Shown here: one piece after another, positions 46,035-57,465 of the stretch
Layout of the letters: the number at the start of each line of letters is the position of its first letter
Position numbering within the stretch: position 1 is the first letter of the stretch
Assembly (NCBI GenBank): GCA_019137255.1
Contig: WPDH01000136.1
Span: 1 to 64,000, forward strand
Length of the DNA: 64,000 bases
Direction: 5' to 3'
Origin: Corinectria fuckeliana
Lineage: Eukaryota > Ascomycota > Sordariomycetes > Hypocreales > Nectriaceae
Notes under the pieces: model-generated
The model's database searches: none
What the model was told of the DNA's origin: nothing
What the model saw: only the letters and a program-made list of their open reading frames with translations
Translations under genes and position numbers: made by a program

Positions 46035-46064
46035 GACCATCCACGGCCAAGTGGGTGGGGCATT
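46035..46064. repeat. 30-bp dispersed motif, copy 2 of 3
   Basis: The motif starts gaccatccacggccaagtgg and ends gtggggcatt. It is identical at 52411-52440 and slightly changed at 8079-8107. A weaker match lies at 49533-49556. The flanks are different except for a preceding ctgcgaccatc-like word, so it looks like the end of a small non-autonomous element. Confidence 0.6.
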
Positions 46065-46109
46065 GTGGGGCAGTTATTGTGGGGCGTCCGACACACGGCA
46101 CCGCGCACA

Positions 46110-46245
46110 GCAGCACGGCAGCAACGGACACAGCAGCAACGGGTACAGCAGCGACGGGCATGGCAGCGACGGGCACAGCAGCGACGGGCACAGCAGCGAC
46201 GGGCACAGCAGCGACTGGCATGGCAGCAACGGGCATGGCACCTCA
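46110..46245. repeat. 15-bp tandem repeat (gcagcgacgggcaca)
   Basis: About nine copies with a-to-t and c-to-t variants. The forward frame would encode a TAATG/MAATG pentapeptide run and the reverse a PVAAV/MPVAA run, with no evidence that either is expressed. Confidence 0.8.
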
Positions 46246-47885
46246 GCACCCGAATTAGCACCACCATGTGTCTGTGTTTACAGCTGCGCAGAGCCCGCAA
46301 AGTGTGCTGTGCCAGTGCCCGTTGCAGTGCCCATAAAGTCTGTCGTGCCGTGCTGCGCGTCGGCAGGCAGCGAAAAGGTGATAAAAGTACGGTGCGCTGG
46401 GCAGACCAGGCAGCGAGACCGCCACTAGATTAGGGGGAAGGAGCGCCCAGAGGCACGCCGATCCCCAGCACCAAGCCCGCGAAACACCATCTTCGCGCCC
46501 ATCGCGGGCAAGATCAGGGGTCGAAATAGGGGCCAGACAAACCAGACAAACCAGACCAACGCATCGTCTGTACTTGCATACGACGACCCAGCTGCCCGAC
46601 ACCTCAACTGTCGGCTACCCTACACCTCGAGAGTGACCTACCCTACACCTCGATCCAGACCAACCCCTCTACAGACGACGACCAAGCACCCAAGGTCAAG
46701 ACGGCGCTCGACTCGGATTGCTCTAAGCGTGGCAATATCACCAAGGACGACGCCGCATTGAGCTCGGAGATGGCGGCAGCTGGACTGGGAACCGGGGAGG
46801 GCCACGAATACACGGCCTACGTCTACTGCGCTCGCCCCCGATGACAAGGCCCACAAGAGCCCCAGGCTTCGTCACTGACCTCTGCGTCCGCCTCCGCCTC
46901 AAGGCATCGTTTCTACCCCAAGGGCGAGTATGGGTCATCGCCAGTTCTCCTTTCACAACGTCTTCCGGCGGCCAACCTCGTCACCTCCTCCGCAGGTCGA
47001 TCGAGCCCAGTGCTCAACCAGAGATTTTATGGACAGGGCGGTCAGAACCGGGGCAGTGCGGCAGTGTGGCAGTGTGTTGGTGGATTTGGACTTCTGGGGT
47101 ATAATAGTAGGGCCAACAGTCAACTGGGCTGCCTAGCATGCCCTTTGTCTTGATTAAATTGATATGCCTGTTTTTGCCAATACTGTTTTTTCTCTTGAAT
47201 TGACAAGGCAACCTGAATATTGGGAAAGGATTTGACGGTGACGCAGCTGGCGATGCGCATCCGCCATGATGGCCCCCGCATCTCCGTGACCCGGTACCCG
47301 ATAGCCCCCCTCACCACCGTCCTCCCGCCCAACCTTGCAAAACAGCTCAATTCTAATTCAATTGATCCTGGAATTTTGTCACATCATCTTATACACTGAG
47401 CATACCGTGAACTCGTTTTTTACTCGTTTTTGGCTTGTCTGCCGCCGTCTCATATTTGGCCGGCGAGTACTATCACACGGAGAATCTAGGAAGGGCTAAC
47501 GGATGGATGTTCAGATAGCGGTCCAACTCCGACACACTGCGTTGCTTTCTGGCGGGCGACACAGGGCAGTGCGCAGTGCCCACAGTGTGCATCTATCAGC
47601 GTTGGCGAGTACATATTTCTTTCTTGGACTTGGACTCTTCTCGCCGCCAGTAAATGTCAAATGTCCTCTTCACGATAGACTACCTATCCAATACCATAGA
47701 TGCCTATCCAGTACCATATATGCATATCTCGGTACTGCGCCTGTCTCTCATACTGGCGCTACCGGATCAACAAGTCAAGTTGGTCCGGACATCACGGACA
47801 TGTCCAACTGCCTGGAGGCTGTAGGCGTTGGGGATATTGTCAGGACTTGTCTCATCACCTAGTTTGGGTGCATCGTAATGTACTC

Positions 47886-47923
47886 GCTATCTTATCTTGG
47901 ATTATCTTCCAAGATAAGATAGC
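47886..47923. repeat. 16-bp perfect inverted repeat, 6-base loop
   Basis: gctatcttatcttgga, loop ttatct, then its exact complement tccaagataagatagc. No gene ends here, so it is not an obvious terminator; it could be a footprint of a palindromic element. Confidence 0.85.
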
Positions 47924-50169
47924 AAGAGGTGGGTGTCCCTGGACATAAAAGAGGAAGTCTCCAAGACGTACCCGAGACGTGTTGAGGCCGCTTAAAATCA
48001 TTTTGGGTACATGTTGAGACCATTTTGGTCACCTTTCTTTATGTCCACAGACCCTCCCCTCCTTCGTAGTAGGTTATCAGAGTGGCTACACATGTACATA
48101 TCATAAAAATGGATCGGTACGGCCAACCTGTCGTAGTGTAGGGGTCGCAAAGGGATGAGGCCACCGATGCGTCTGAGCTTCCGTCCGCACCTCGGTATCT
48201 ACCTTGGTCCTAGAAAGGCTTTCAGGGACCGGGGCATCGGCGTTCTGTAAAGTGTACAGGTTGCAAGGGTTGGAAATGGGCAAAAGTGGTTCTGTACCGT
48301 ACAAGTTCATGAGTGTTTATGGCTGACGATACGTAGATTTCCTCTTGATCTGATCTGGTGAGCCTGATAACAGGGGACCCGATGATCAGTACATACTGAC
48401 ATTTGTACTGTACTTGCCACTGAGGTAAATCTCTTGCTGAAAAGAAGTGCTAGCACGTATCGTCTTGGTATAATGACATTTCCAACGCAACCTGTAAAGG
48501 AGCCAAGGGATGCCAAGTGCTGGGCGCGGGATCATCTGCTCCGGTCGACCTTTGGACTCGAGGCCTGCTGACGCGGATGATGCACCCGACATAAGACAGT
48601 CTGGGCCGCGCTGGTCTGGGCCGCGCTGACAGCGATCCCCTGGCGGCAGCGATCCCCTAGCGGCAGCGATCCTTAGCGATCCTTAGCGATCCCCAGCCGT
48701 CCTCCAGCGACAGCCAACCCCCGCGGTCCCTATGTAAGGGGGGCTCGCTCAGGTTACCTACTACGTACTTGGCTTATCTGCCCGTGCACTCGATCCATCG
48801 GGGGCCCAGCTCAACTCAGCGGGGCTCTAGACAACCTGTGATATGGCCCCGGACCTAACCTGCTAGCCCACAACTCAGCCAAGCCCAGCCCAGCCCAGCC
48901 AAGCCCAGCCCAGCCGTCTTCGTCTGCCGTCAGCCCGCCATGTCTTGTTTGTTTGCTTGTTTGTTTGCTTGTTCGATGACGAGGCAGCAGAAGGTGGCGT
49001 CGGGCATTCCGGAATTCCTGCCTCTGTATCAGCTACACCGACTTTCTACATGGTACTTACCCCTCCCTCCAATCTCGGCACAGCCGTGTTCCGTCGAGTC
49101 CAAGAAGCCCGGCGGGGACCTCGCCAACGCCACACGCCGTAGGCCGGTTGGCACCTGGCATGCCGAGCAGGTCTGGGCCAACGCCTCCGACAGGGACCGG
49201 CACGTAGACAACTTAGCATAACAGACGGGAGTGGAGATTTCGCGGCAGACGCCGGCCGATCTACAATGTAACTTTTCATCGTTTAGGGGCGCGCCGGCGA
49301 TTTCGGGACGGCCCGTTGTGCCCCTGGAGCTTGGTGAGCAAAGAGTCTAGTCGGGATGGTCGAGCAGAGACCCCGTGCTGCCCAGTGCTGCCCAGGGCTG
49401 CCCTAGCACCGTAGTCCAGCAGAGCGTTGGAGTGTTAGAGTGTTGCCCTAGCATGGAATGGACCGTAGCCCAGTACCGCCCTAGCATGGGTGAACCGTTA
49501 GTAGCCCTGCCCAGTGGCATCGATCGCGGTCTATGGCCATTTGGGTGGGGCGCTGTGGAGTTATGATGGATGGAGTTGTTGTGGATTGCGGCATTATGGA
49601 GCGTTCGGGACGGCAGAGGGGCAGCAGCCCCAATTGAACTTGTTGCAAGCTTCCAGGGCCGGGCTCGGCAAAGCAAAGCAAACCCCCTCCTGCGCGGATC
49701 CCTTCGCAAGCCTCCTCACCCACAGCACCCCCCTGGCATCACCAGAATACCTTGGGCATTACGTCGTAGATTGAGTAGGTATGTGCTTGCAGTAGATGAG
49801 TAGGGGGGTTGATGAGACTTTCGCCTTATGGCGCACCATCTGCTGGTCTCAGCTCCCGTGCGGACCGTCTGCTGGTCTCAGGCTCCCTTGCCTCGACCTC
49901 GAGTCCCTGGTTGTTACTGGACCAGACCGCGGCATGCTCCTCGTCTGCCTGAGACAAGAGTGCCTGCAAGGCATCTCAACAGCTAGTAGATTAGCTCTCC
50001 CCTCCCGCGATCGCTCCTTCCCCGCGATCTACTTATTAACCCGTGTCACCAACTACTGACCATGTTCTCTCAACATCTCCGTCAGTGCAACAGCATCCCT
50101 CCCCTCAATCCTCGCATTCATCGTCCACGTCTTCGGCATTTGCCTTTCCCCTCGGTCCTCGCGTCCAAC

Positions 50170-51634
50170 ATGGCGCAGCCACTACCTCAACCCCCGCCAG
50201 TAAACCACTATCTCAAATGGCTGCAAGATCTTGCTGACGAAATCGAAGAGACTTACGGCCTTGCAAAGTCCCAGCAGCGAATCAAGCGCGGACGTTCCCC
50301 TTCCCCTTCCCCCCTCCCTCCCCCAACCCAGTCTGACTCCGGCCCTGAAGCCCCGGCGTCCCCGGAAATCAAGCTCGAACGGTCAGACAGCGCTGATGCG
50401 GCCCGCCGAGCCAAGCGCCTCAAGGAGACGCGTGTCCCTACACCTGAGCCTCAGTCTGCCCCCAACAAACTTTCCCTACGTTGACTCCGCAACGCTAACC
50501 GCCCCTTACAGAGACGGGCTTCCATCAACAGACTACGGTGGGAGCTTTACCACGACATACAGCCGTGATGTGACCCTCGATCCACGTTCCCTTGTATTTT
50601 TTGATCCCTCACGCCGCTTTCGCCCATCCACGCTTGCTACCGCGGTAATGGACATCACATGGATAGCCAGAGGAATGGATATCATCTCGCGTGACCAGGC
50701 AAGAAGGCTCAGATACTTGGCGCCGGTGGTCTCCCTGGAGTATCTTTTCTCAGTCATTGGCGAGCGCTGCTTCTGCGGAGAAGCATCGCCCAGACTCCAA
50801 TGGGGCAGGACACCAACCGTGTCCATGGTCTGCGGGGTGGTTTATGCTGCACGCCAGTGCGCGTTCAACCTGTCTCACCGGGATGTTTGGCGAGCAGAGG
50901 TCCACGAGCCCCTGCTTCGCTTTGCTCTGATGGATCTTAGGGGCGGAGCCGCATATGGTCGAGTTAATATCGTCCACTGGTATGTACATCATGGCCCTGA
51001 TACCCGAAGACGCCGACTAACGTTTTTGCACGCAGCGCACAGGCTCTCATCACGGAAGAGTACGACTTGGTGCATTCACCCGACTGGTGGATGGTCGACT
51101 CATGTACATTCTGTATGTACATGTTGCCTGTCAACATGGGCCAGACCGACCACACGCGCCACTCTCTGCCGCATCAAAGCATCAACCACACGCAGGACGC
51201 GCCGCTCGCGCAGCACCCCATTCGCTTGTCCATGGGGACCATCGGACACTGGATTGCCTGGGACATCACCAGGTTCGAGATTGCCACCTGGCTTGAGTCG
51301 CAGCGGACCATGCTTGCGGAGCTCGTGGACAGGGCTGGCGGTTCTTTCAGGGGTCTTCCCTTTCTGCCTGGCATTATTGTGCTGGGCCACCACTGGCATT
51401 TCGCCGCTTCGACGCCGGCAGAGTCGGTAGACGTAAGTCGGGCATGGCGAAGAAGCTGTGTTGTCCAAGCCGCTAATCCATTGACAGAATGTCTGGGTAT
51501 CGAACCCCTTCGGCTGGACCTACGACGCTGTCGGCGTCTATCAGATCGTCTCTGTGCTTCAGTACTTGACGCACTGGGCAGAGACGGTCTACTGGCCGTG
51601 GTTCGAAAGGAACGCTATAGACCCTGCGTACTAG
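50170..51634 (+). CDS. Fungal PD-(D/E)XK-nuclease-like protein, catalytic motif altered
   Basis: Four exons: 50170-50453, 50512-50979, 51036-51432 and 51488-51634. Introns 2 and 3 have strong signals (GTATGT...GCAG; GTAAGT...ACAG). Intron 1 uses a weak GTCTGC donor and is less certain. The product is 431 residues. A Pro/Ser-rich disordered N-terminus follows MAQPLPQPPPVNHYLKWLQD. The order VHEPLLRFALMDL, ALITEEYDLVHSPDWWMVD, SINHTQDAPLAQHPIRLSM, FEIATWLESQRTML, LPFLPGIIVLGHHWHF and LTHWAETVYWPWFERNAI matches a fungal-only PD-(D/E)XK-like family. The strand that normally ends SIETK reads SMGTI (GTI at residues 318-320), so the catalytic Glu and Lys are gone. Substrate and role unknown. An ATG at 50062 in the same frame is a possible earlier start. 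Confidence 0.6.
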
Positions 51635-51719
51635 TGCAAGGTACAAGACGTCGGGGGACGACTGGGTCCAGCCGAAACGATCAGTGTGCTTCCAAGCCCG
51701 CATCTCAATTGCTTAGTCT

Positions 51720-52075
51720 TCAAGGCTTGTCTTTCTTATGTCACAATCGTTTCTCATGTCAATCTTTCTTTGGTCCTCTCTTATGTTACTCTTTCTTTGG
51801 TCACCATATTTTCTTTGGTCACTTCCTTGGTCCTTGCCTTGGTCATGATCCCCTCCTTGGTCAGAAATCTTCTCGTTTGGTCCTTTCTTATGTTAAAATT
51901 TTCCTTGGTATTTTCTTTGGTCTTTTCCTTGGTCAATAATATTTTCTGTTGGTCCTTTCTTATGTCAATCTTTCTTTGGTCACAATCCTTTCCTTGGTCA
52001 CGATCCTCTCCTTGGTCAACAATCTTCTCTTTGGTCCTTTCCTTGGTTCTTTCCTCGGTCGCACATCTTTTCTTT
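51720..52075. repeat. TTTCTTTGGTCA-type degenerate tandem array
   Basis: About 25 copies of a loose 10-16-bp unit (ctttcttatgtcaatctttc, ccttggtcacgatcc), almost free of A and G runs on this strand. It starts just downstream of the PD-(D/E)XK-like gene. Confidence 0.75.
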
Positions 52076-52596
52076 GGGTTGATGATGTTGGCATAATAAT
52101 TAATGTTGGATTTTGGAAAAATGTCTGTCTGTCACTTTCTGTCATTGCATATGACGATGCAATTAGTATTAGCTATTTTACTTCACGATAACGTGGAAGA
52201 TCAAAAGAATTGGAACTCGGCGTCAAATTTACTTGCCTATTGCCTGCAATTGCACTTCGAGTCTGCGCAGTTATCGCTGCACGGCAGCACGAAGCGCAAT
52301 CGCCGCGGTGCGGAAGCTCAGGCGCATCGGCCGGAGATGGCAGGGAAAAGTGGGCCCAGGATCTGGTTCAGGCCACTCGCTCACTCACTGCTGCGGCCAT
52401 TCACTGCTGTGACCATCCACGGCCAAGTGGGTGGGGCATTAATTATAGGCAGCAGCAGACAGCAGACTCCTGCCCAGAGCAGAGCACCCCACTTAATTAT
52501 TATCGACTTTGCGTGCCCCCGCACCAAGCGGACTCTACCATCTCATCCTCCTCCTAGACGTCGGATTTCAGTTCGATTCGGTGCAACATCTCCAAC

Positions 52597-55085
52597 ATGT
52601 GTGGCGTTACCGCCCTGCTGGTTTGTCCCCCGTTACTTGAAGCCCCGGTACGAGCAGATGCTGACTTTTCGCAGCTGGGCGACACAAAGGCCACCACGGC
52701 CGCCGTCGACTTGCATGAATCTCTTTACCTGCTGCAGCACGTTCGTCATTCCCCCGTGGTTCTCTGTATGTCTTCTTCGACGCTTCTGACACTAACGCCG
52801 CCATGTGGACCAGCGCGGACAGGATGCTGCCGGTATTACGGTGTGCCAAGGCGGAAGGGTCTACCAGTGCAAGGGCAAGGGGATGGCAGCCAAGGTCTTT
52901 GCAGACGGCAGAAGCATCCAGCAACTTCCTGGCTATATGGGTAAGTCGACACGTCCTGTATCTGATGCGTTGCCAGAAAGCTAACTGGCCACAGGGCTGG
53001 GTCATTTGCGCTATCCGACCATGGGAACGTCGTCTGCGTGCGTGCTGGCCCCAGGACTACACTCCGCGGTGCAGCATCACTGACAGCGATTTGTCTAGGT
53101 CTGAAGCGCAGCCCTTCTACGTCAACTCGCCGTTTGGAATCTCCATGAGTGTGAATGGAAACTTGGTAAACACCGAATACCTTTGCAAGTTTCTCGACGA
53201 GGAGGCTCTCCGCCATGTCAACTCTGATTCCGACTCAGAACTCCTGTGCGTACTCCCGGCTTATGCTTGCTGACATCAAGAGAGGAACCCGGGCTGACTT
53301 GTGCCTTCTAGCCTGAACATCTTTGCGCACGGTCTTCAGAAGCTCGGCAAGACTCGTGCCAACTCGGACGACATTTTTACTGCGCTGGGCGATGTCTATT
53401 CAATGTGTCAAGGGGCATTCGCGTGTACTGCCATGATCGCAGGCTTCGGAATTCTGGGATTCAGGCAAGCTATATCCGCGTGTGCCTGCTCTGGTGTGCA
53501 GAAGCTGACCATCAAACCAGAGATGCGAATGGAATCCGTCCCCTCTGCCTTGGATCGCGACCCTCGGGTACCGTACCCGGAGCGACAGATTACTTTATGG
53601 CTTCTGAATCTGTCGCCCTGAAGCAGATTGGCTTCAGCGACATCGTCGATGTGCTGCCCGGTCAAGCCGTCTTTATTGAAAAAGGGGGAGCCCCCAAATT
53701 TCGCCAAATCGTCGATAGGAAGCTCTACACGCCAGACATCTTCGAGTACGTCTACTTCGCGCGCGAGGACTCCTGCCTTGATGGCATTTCCGTGTACCGC
53801 AGTCGGCAAAACATGGGAGCGAAACTGGCCCAGAAGATCAAGGACGTTCTTGGAGAGGAAGGGATTGCGGATATCGATGCCGGTACGTCGTTGTTTTTGC
53901 ACACATTTTCCTTCGCTTTCAGAGAGTACTAACCGTTTCCTCAGTCATCCCAGTCCCTGAGGTATCTAATTTTCTAGCACACATCGATTGCACGCACAAT
54001 GACACAGGCTAATCTCTGGCCTACAGACGAGTAACACCGCGGCAGCTACTTTGGCCGGGAAGCTAGGCAAGCCGTACGTGACTGCTCTCATCAAGAACCG
54101 ATACGTCCACCGCACCTTTATTCTCCCCAACCAAGCTCTGCGGCAGCAGGGTGTCCGCCGCAAGCTCTCGCCCATCGAGTCAGAGTTCCAAGGCAAGAAT
54201 TTGATCATCGTGGATGACAGCCTCGTCCGTGGCAGTAAGTAAAGGCCCTTATCCGTGCAAATTGAGGCTAACCAGCGTACTAGCTACATCGCGACAAATC
54301 GTACGTCGACTCCTCGTGGCTTCACTCACAAGAAGCATCGCTGAAGTATCTTCTAGGTTCAAATGGCTCGAGAATCAGGAGCGGCTCGCGTTGTGTTCGT
54401 TTCGTGCTCCCCAGCATGCACACACCCGCACATCGTAAGTTTGAGTATTAATCTTCCCTAGATTAGAAACAACGCTAACAGTATGCAAGTATGGCATAGA
54501 CCTCGCAGACCCTGTTGGTAAGACTTTGCCCCGAGACTTTGCCCTGAGACAATCACCCCCTTCCCAAGGTTGTCCTGCTGTGCTGACCGTTGGTGTCAAA
54601 GACTTGGTGGCGCATGACAAGACGCGGCAACAAATCGCTGAATATATCGGTGCCGACGACGTCATCTTCCAGGACCTCGACGATTTGAAGGCTGCGTGCA
54701 TGGAGGCGGCCGAGAGCACGAGCCAGGTCGAAGACTTTGAAGTGGGCGTTTTCTGCGGCAAGTACGTCACCGAGGTGCCCGAGGGATATTTCGAGCACCT
54801 GAGCGCGCTTCGAAGCGGTAAGCGGGAGCAGAGGGCTGCTGCTGTGACGAATGTCAAGGCTGGCGGCGATGATGGCGGCGTCATCACCAGCTCGGGACCT
54901 CTCAACGGGCCGCCAGGGGGCGACAAAGCTGAGGCTCTTCGGAACGCCAATGGCATCAAGACCCCAGAGGACCGAGAGGACATCAGGTATGTGGTTGCCG
55001 GTATTGAAACTTGTCTGCGTTTACTGACTAGCTCTTTGACAGTCTTCACAACATCGCAAGTGAACTCAGGATTCATGAGAAATAG
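52597..55085 (+). CDS. ADE4: Amidophosphoribosyltransferase (glutamine PRPP amidotransferase)
   Basis: It makes phosphoribosylamine from PRPP and glutamine, the first step of purine synthesis, in the cytosol. Thirteen exons: 52597-52740, 52814-52940, 52995-53037, 53099-53245, 53312-53464, 53521-53882, 53945-53961, 54027-54234, 54284-54300, 54357-54434, 54490-54517, 54602-54986 and 55043-55085. Every junction keeps phase, giving 583 residues with no stop. MCGV supplies the N-terminal nucleophile Cys2. Glutaminase motifs include YLLQHRGQDAAGI, LGHLRYPTMGTSSASEAQPF, NGNLVN, SDSELLLNIFAHG and FRDANGIRPLCLG. The PRPP loop is LIIVDDSLVRGTTSRQIV. The end reads FEVGVFCGKYVTEVPEGYF. Two exons are only 17 bases long, and intron 5 (53465-53520) starts with GC, not GT. 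Expressed constitutively, I infer. Confidence 0.9.
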
Positions 55086-55970
55086 TGAACCATGGCAGAC
55101 TACACTTGCGACAGGCGTCCGTCTAGATAAGAAATTTCCATCTCTGCAGCTAATGAAGATGTCTTCAAAGCCATCTTTGGAGACGAGCTTGACAAAACCA
55201 AAGATTTGCCTTTTACTTGCCTTCCCCCCTGAACCTATCCTGTATATCCTGCAGGGCAGCCTGCGTCTCTAACCATAGGAACCCCCGCCCGGGCCATAGT
55301 ATCATCCCAGTCACCCTGGCTCTCTGCTTGCTGGTCTACGGCGCGGTGGAGTCGCCTAGGAGGCGGCTGACTTGAGTTGTTGGAAGAAGGTGAGGTTGGG
55401 ACGTGACATTACTACTCCACTAACTCTATTCCAGATGCCTCATCCAGCTCAACCACCGTTAGCGAAGCGATCCCTCCCGTATCTCCTGCCCCCACCGCCG
55501 TCAGACCGACCTCCTCATGACCTACCAAGGCCCGTTTATAAAGATTCCTTCGCGGCAGTCCGTGCTGCCCCAGATGCCTCGCAGGCTGCCAAGATTTATC
55601 CTCGAAATTCTCCCCTCACTTTCTATCAGACTCCTGCCCTCAGCCTGGCCTCGTTCGTCGCTACATCGCCCAACGTCCAACGTCCAACGTCCAACGTCCA
55701 ACGTCCATCAGACTAGCACCGATCTAATCGTCTTCGAAGTCATAGCTTGTGTCGGAGGAGCAGTCAATTGCAAGGAAAGTCTTCCAGATCCTTAGCAAGG
55801 CCAGAATCTTACGTTTAACTAGCATGATCGAACTAGCTGCCGGGCCACTCTGTGGATAACGTTGAAGCTATCCGCATGTACACCAACTTCTACGCCGCCT
55901 TATCGACATCGAGTCCCCGATGATTCAAGCCTCAGCGACGATGACATGCTAGTTATGGATTGCAGGGCGA
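55086..55970. other. No supported gene
   Basis: Contains five copies of a 7-bp unit (aacgtcc) at 55671-55707. A forward frame at 55372-55716 is open, proline-rich and without motifs. Confidence 0.4.
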
Positions 55971-55974
55971 CAGG

Positions 55975-56265
55975 TTTGTATGTCACATTTCGGGATCATA
56001 ATCGGTATTCGGGATCATCTAGGACATCGCCACAACCTTGTGATCATCAACTTCACTACCTAGATGACCCACAGATGGCCTGACCTCACGATGATCATCG
56101 TGACCCTAGCCCCACTGATGACGAAGGCAGCCGACTTTTCACAACCTTCTACGGATTTCCTAGGAGCCCAAGATTGATGTATTTAGATCATCAATTAGTC
56201 CCTCTTTTAGCTAGGAAATCAAGAGCTTTTCACATCACGATTCAATCCCTAGTTTGCAATATTGT
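55975..56265 (+). repeat. Dispersed 280-bp element, copy A
   Basis: Begins gtcacatttcgggatcataa and ends gattcaatccctagtttgca. Copy B (57183-57465) is inverted, and copy C (62795-62992) is direct but lacks about 75 bp of the middle. A and B are very similar, including cctaggagcccaa and the segment cctcttttagctaggaaatc. No coding function is apparent. The ends do not show clear terminal inverted repeats. Confidence 0.8.
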
Positions 56266-56789
56266 ACGACAATATCCTCGCGAGACTGTCTACAAGCTAT
56301 CTCTAACACAAGCAGGGTTTTTATCCCAGAGGAACATGGTGCCTCTGCTAGCGACGCCCTTACACAACAACCATTCCAACGCCAACTGGAAATGCCTGCC
56401 TGGGGCTTCGTGAAGGAGTGGCGTTGTGGGCAAGACGTTCAGGTCTGGTCTGGGCTGGGGACCGGACAGCGACCAGTGACCACAGCAGGTCTGCCGGGTA
56501 GTTCTGTCGCGCTGCCGTCCACCCCCGAATTTGCCAACCTGGCTGGCATGTCGCAAGTGGATAGCTCGATGAAGAGTACGTCTTTCCGCGCCGGCGCCAA
56601 CTACTAGTACGATAGCGTTCGCGTCATTCATCGAGAGGGTTGGCTTCACTCACAAATAGTGTACAGCTGTACTTTGCTGCACAAAGGTCGATAATCTGCA
56701 TGATGCTTGCAAATAACCGAGTTCAAAGAGCACATCGCTTTTGGACACCTCCGAGACTTGCTGGTCGTGTCTAGCCTCAAGCAAGATAT
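56266..56789. other. No supported gene between the repeat arms
   Basis: A forward frame (PFQRQLEMPAWGFVKEWRCG, LPSTPEFANLAGMSQVDSS) looks partly coding but was not recognised; it ends at 56607. Confidence 0.3.
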
Positions 56790-57180
56790 CGTGTTGATGA
56801 GTCGGTTGCTAGTATCAGTCCATCTTGTTCCTGTAAATTTGTTGTCAGACAACCGCAGCGCAATCAACCGGACATCGCAGCGTTCCATACCTATGGCCAG
56901 GGCATGTCCCTCTGAAACTACCTCCGGCTGAACCACGCCAGCTACAACCACTATGCGGACACTAGAGTGCAGCTGTCGGATGTGTGCAATAAACTGTAGT
57001 ATTGTCTGGCCGCTGTTCACCGAATCAACCAAGACCACAGTCAACTAGTGTTGCACGGTATGGAGCTTCAACTCCGATGCGGTGGCCACATGGATGAACG
57101 TCGCCTGAACTAACGAGGCTTGTTAGTGGCCAGTTACCAAGACAGAAGGCATGCCATGACGCTTCGGACGTACCGCTGGT
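56790..57180 (-). pseudogene. Uracil phosphoribosyltransferase-like fragment
   Basis: The minus strand reads WHAFCL, a probable intron (GTAACT...TTCAG), ATFIHVATASELKLHTVQH, one in-frame TAG at about 57044, TVVLVDSVNSGQTILQFIAH, IRQLHSSVRIVVVAGVVQPE, VVSEGHALAIGMERCDVRLI and ALRLSDNKFTGTRWTDTSNR. This is the C-terminal half of fungal UPRTase-type proteins (PRPP-binding segment VLVDSVxxSG and the end motif ALRLSDNKFTGxxxTDTxNR), which salvage uracil to UMP. A residue is missing in the PRPP segment (VNSG where VINSG is expected). The N-terminal half is absent. It is enclosed by copies A and B of the dispersed element. Confidence 0.65.
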
Positions 57181-57182
57181 GT

Positions 57183-57465
57183 TGCAAACTGGGGATTGAA
57201 TCGTGATGTGAAAAGCTCTTGATTTCCTAGCTAAAAGAGGGACTAATTGATGATCTAAATACATCAATTTGGGCTCCTAGGAAATCCGTAGAAGGTTGTG
57301 AAAAGTCGGCTGCCTTCGTCATCAGCGGGGCTAGGATTACGATGATCAACGTGATGTCAGGCCATCTGTGGGTCATCCGGGCCGTGATGTTGATGATCAG
57401 AGGCGGTGACGATGCCCTCAATGATCCCGAATACCGATTATGATCCCGAAATGCGACAGCTGGGG
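57183..57465 (-). repeat. Dispersed 280-bp element, copy B (inverted)
   Basis: Reverse complement of copy A at 55975-56265. Its outer end at 57465 coincides with the last recognisable codon of the DUF3435-like gene, so insertion of this copy, or a rearrangement at it, removed the rest of that gene. Confidence 0.8.

Larger units (their letters stand above)
45660..50169. other. Gene-poor stretch with many short repeats
   Basis: No supported gene over 4.5 kb. Microrepeats include cagcgatcc words at 48628-48700, cagcccagcc at 48850-48915 and a tgtttgtttgct run at 48946-48972. A coding-like remnant at 46690-46850 (KTALDSDCSKRGNITKDDAA, GHEYTAYVYCARP) was not recognised. 47145-47200 is the partner of the repeat fragment at 33655. 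Confidence 0.4.

Noticed and set aside
45959..46433. Alanine/threonine-rich repeat protein (TAATG) resembling antifreeze proteins
   Set aside because: Created by a 15-bp tandem repeat open in several frames, with no start context, introns or conserved flanks.
46690..46850. Possible gene (KTALDSDCSKRGNITKDDAA, HEYTAYVYCARP)
   Set aside because: Codon use looks real, but the frame is short, ends in TGA and no family or exon partner was recognised.
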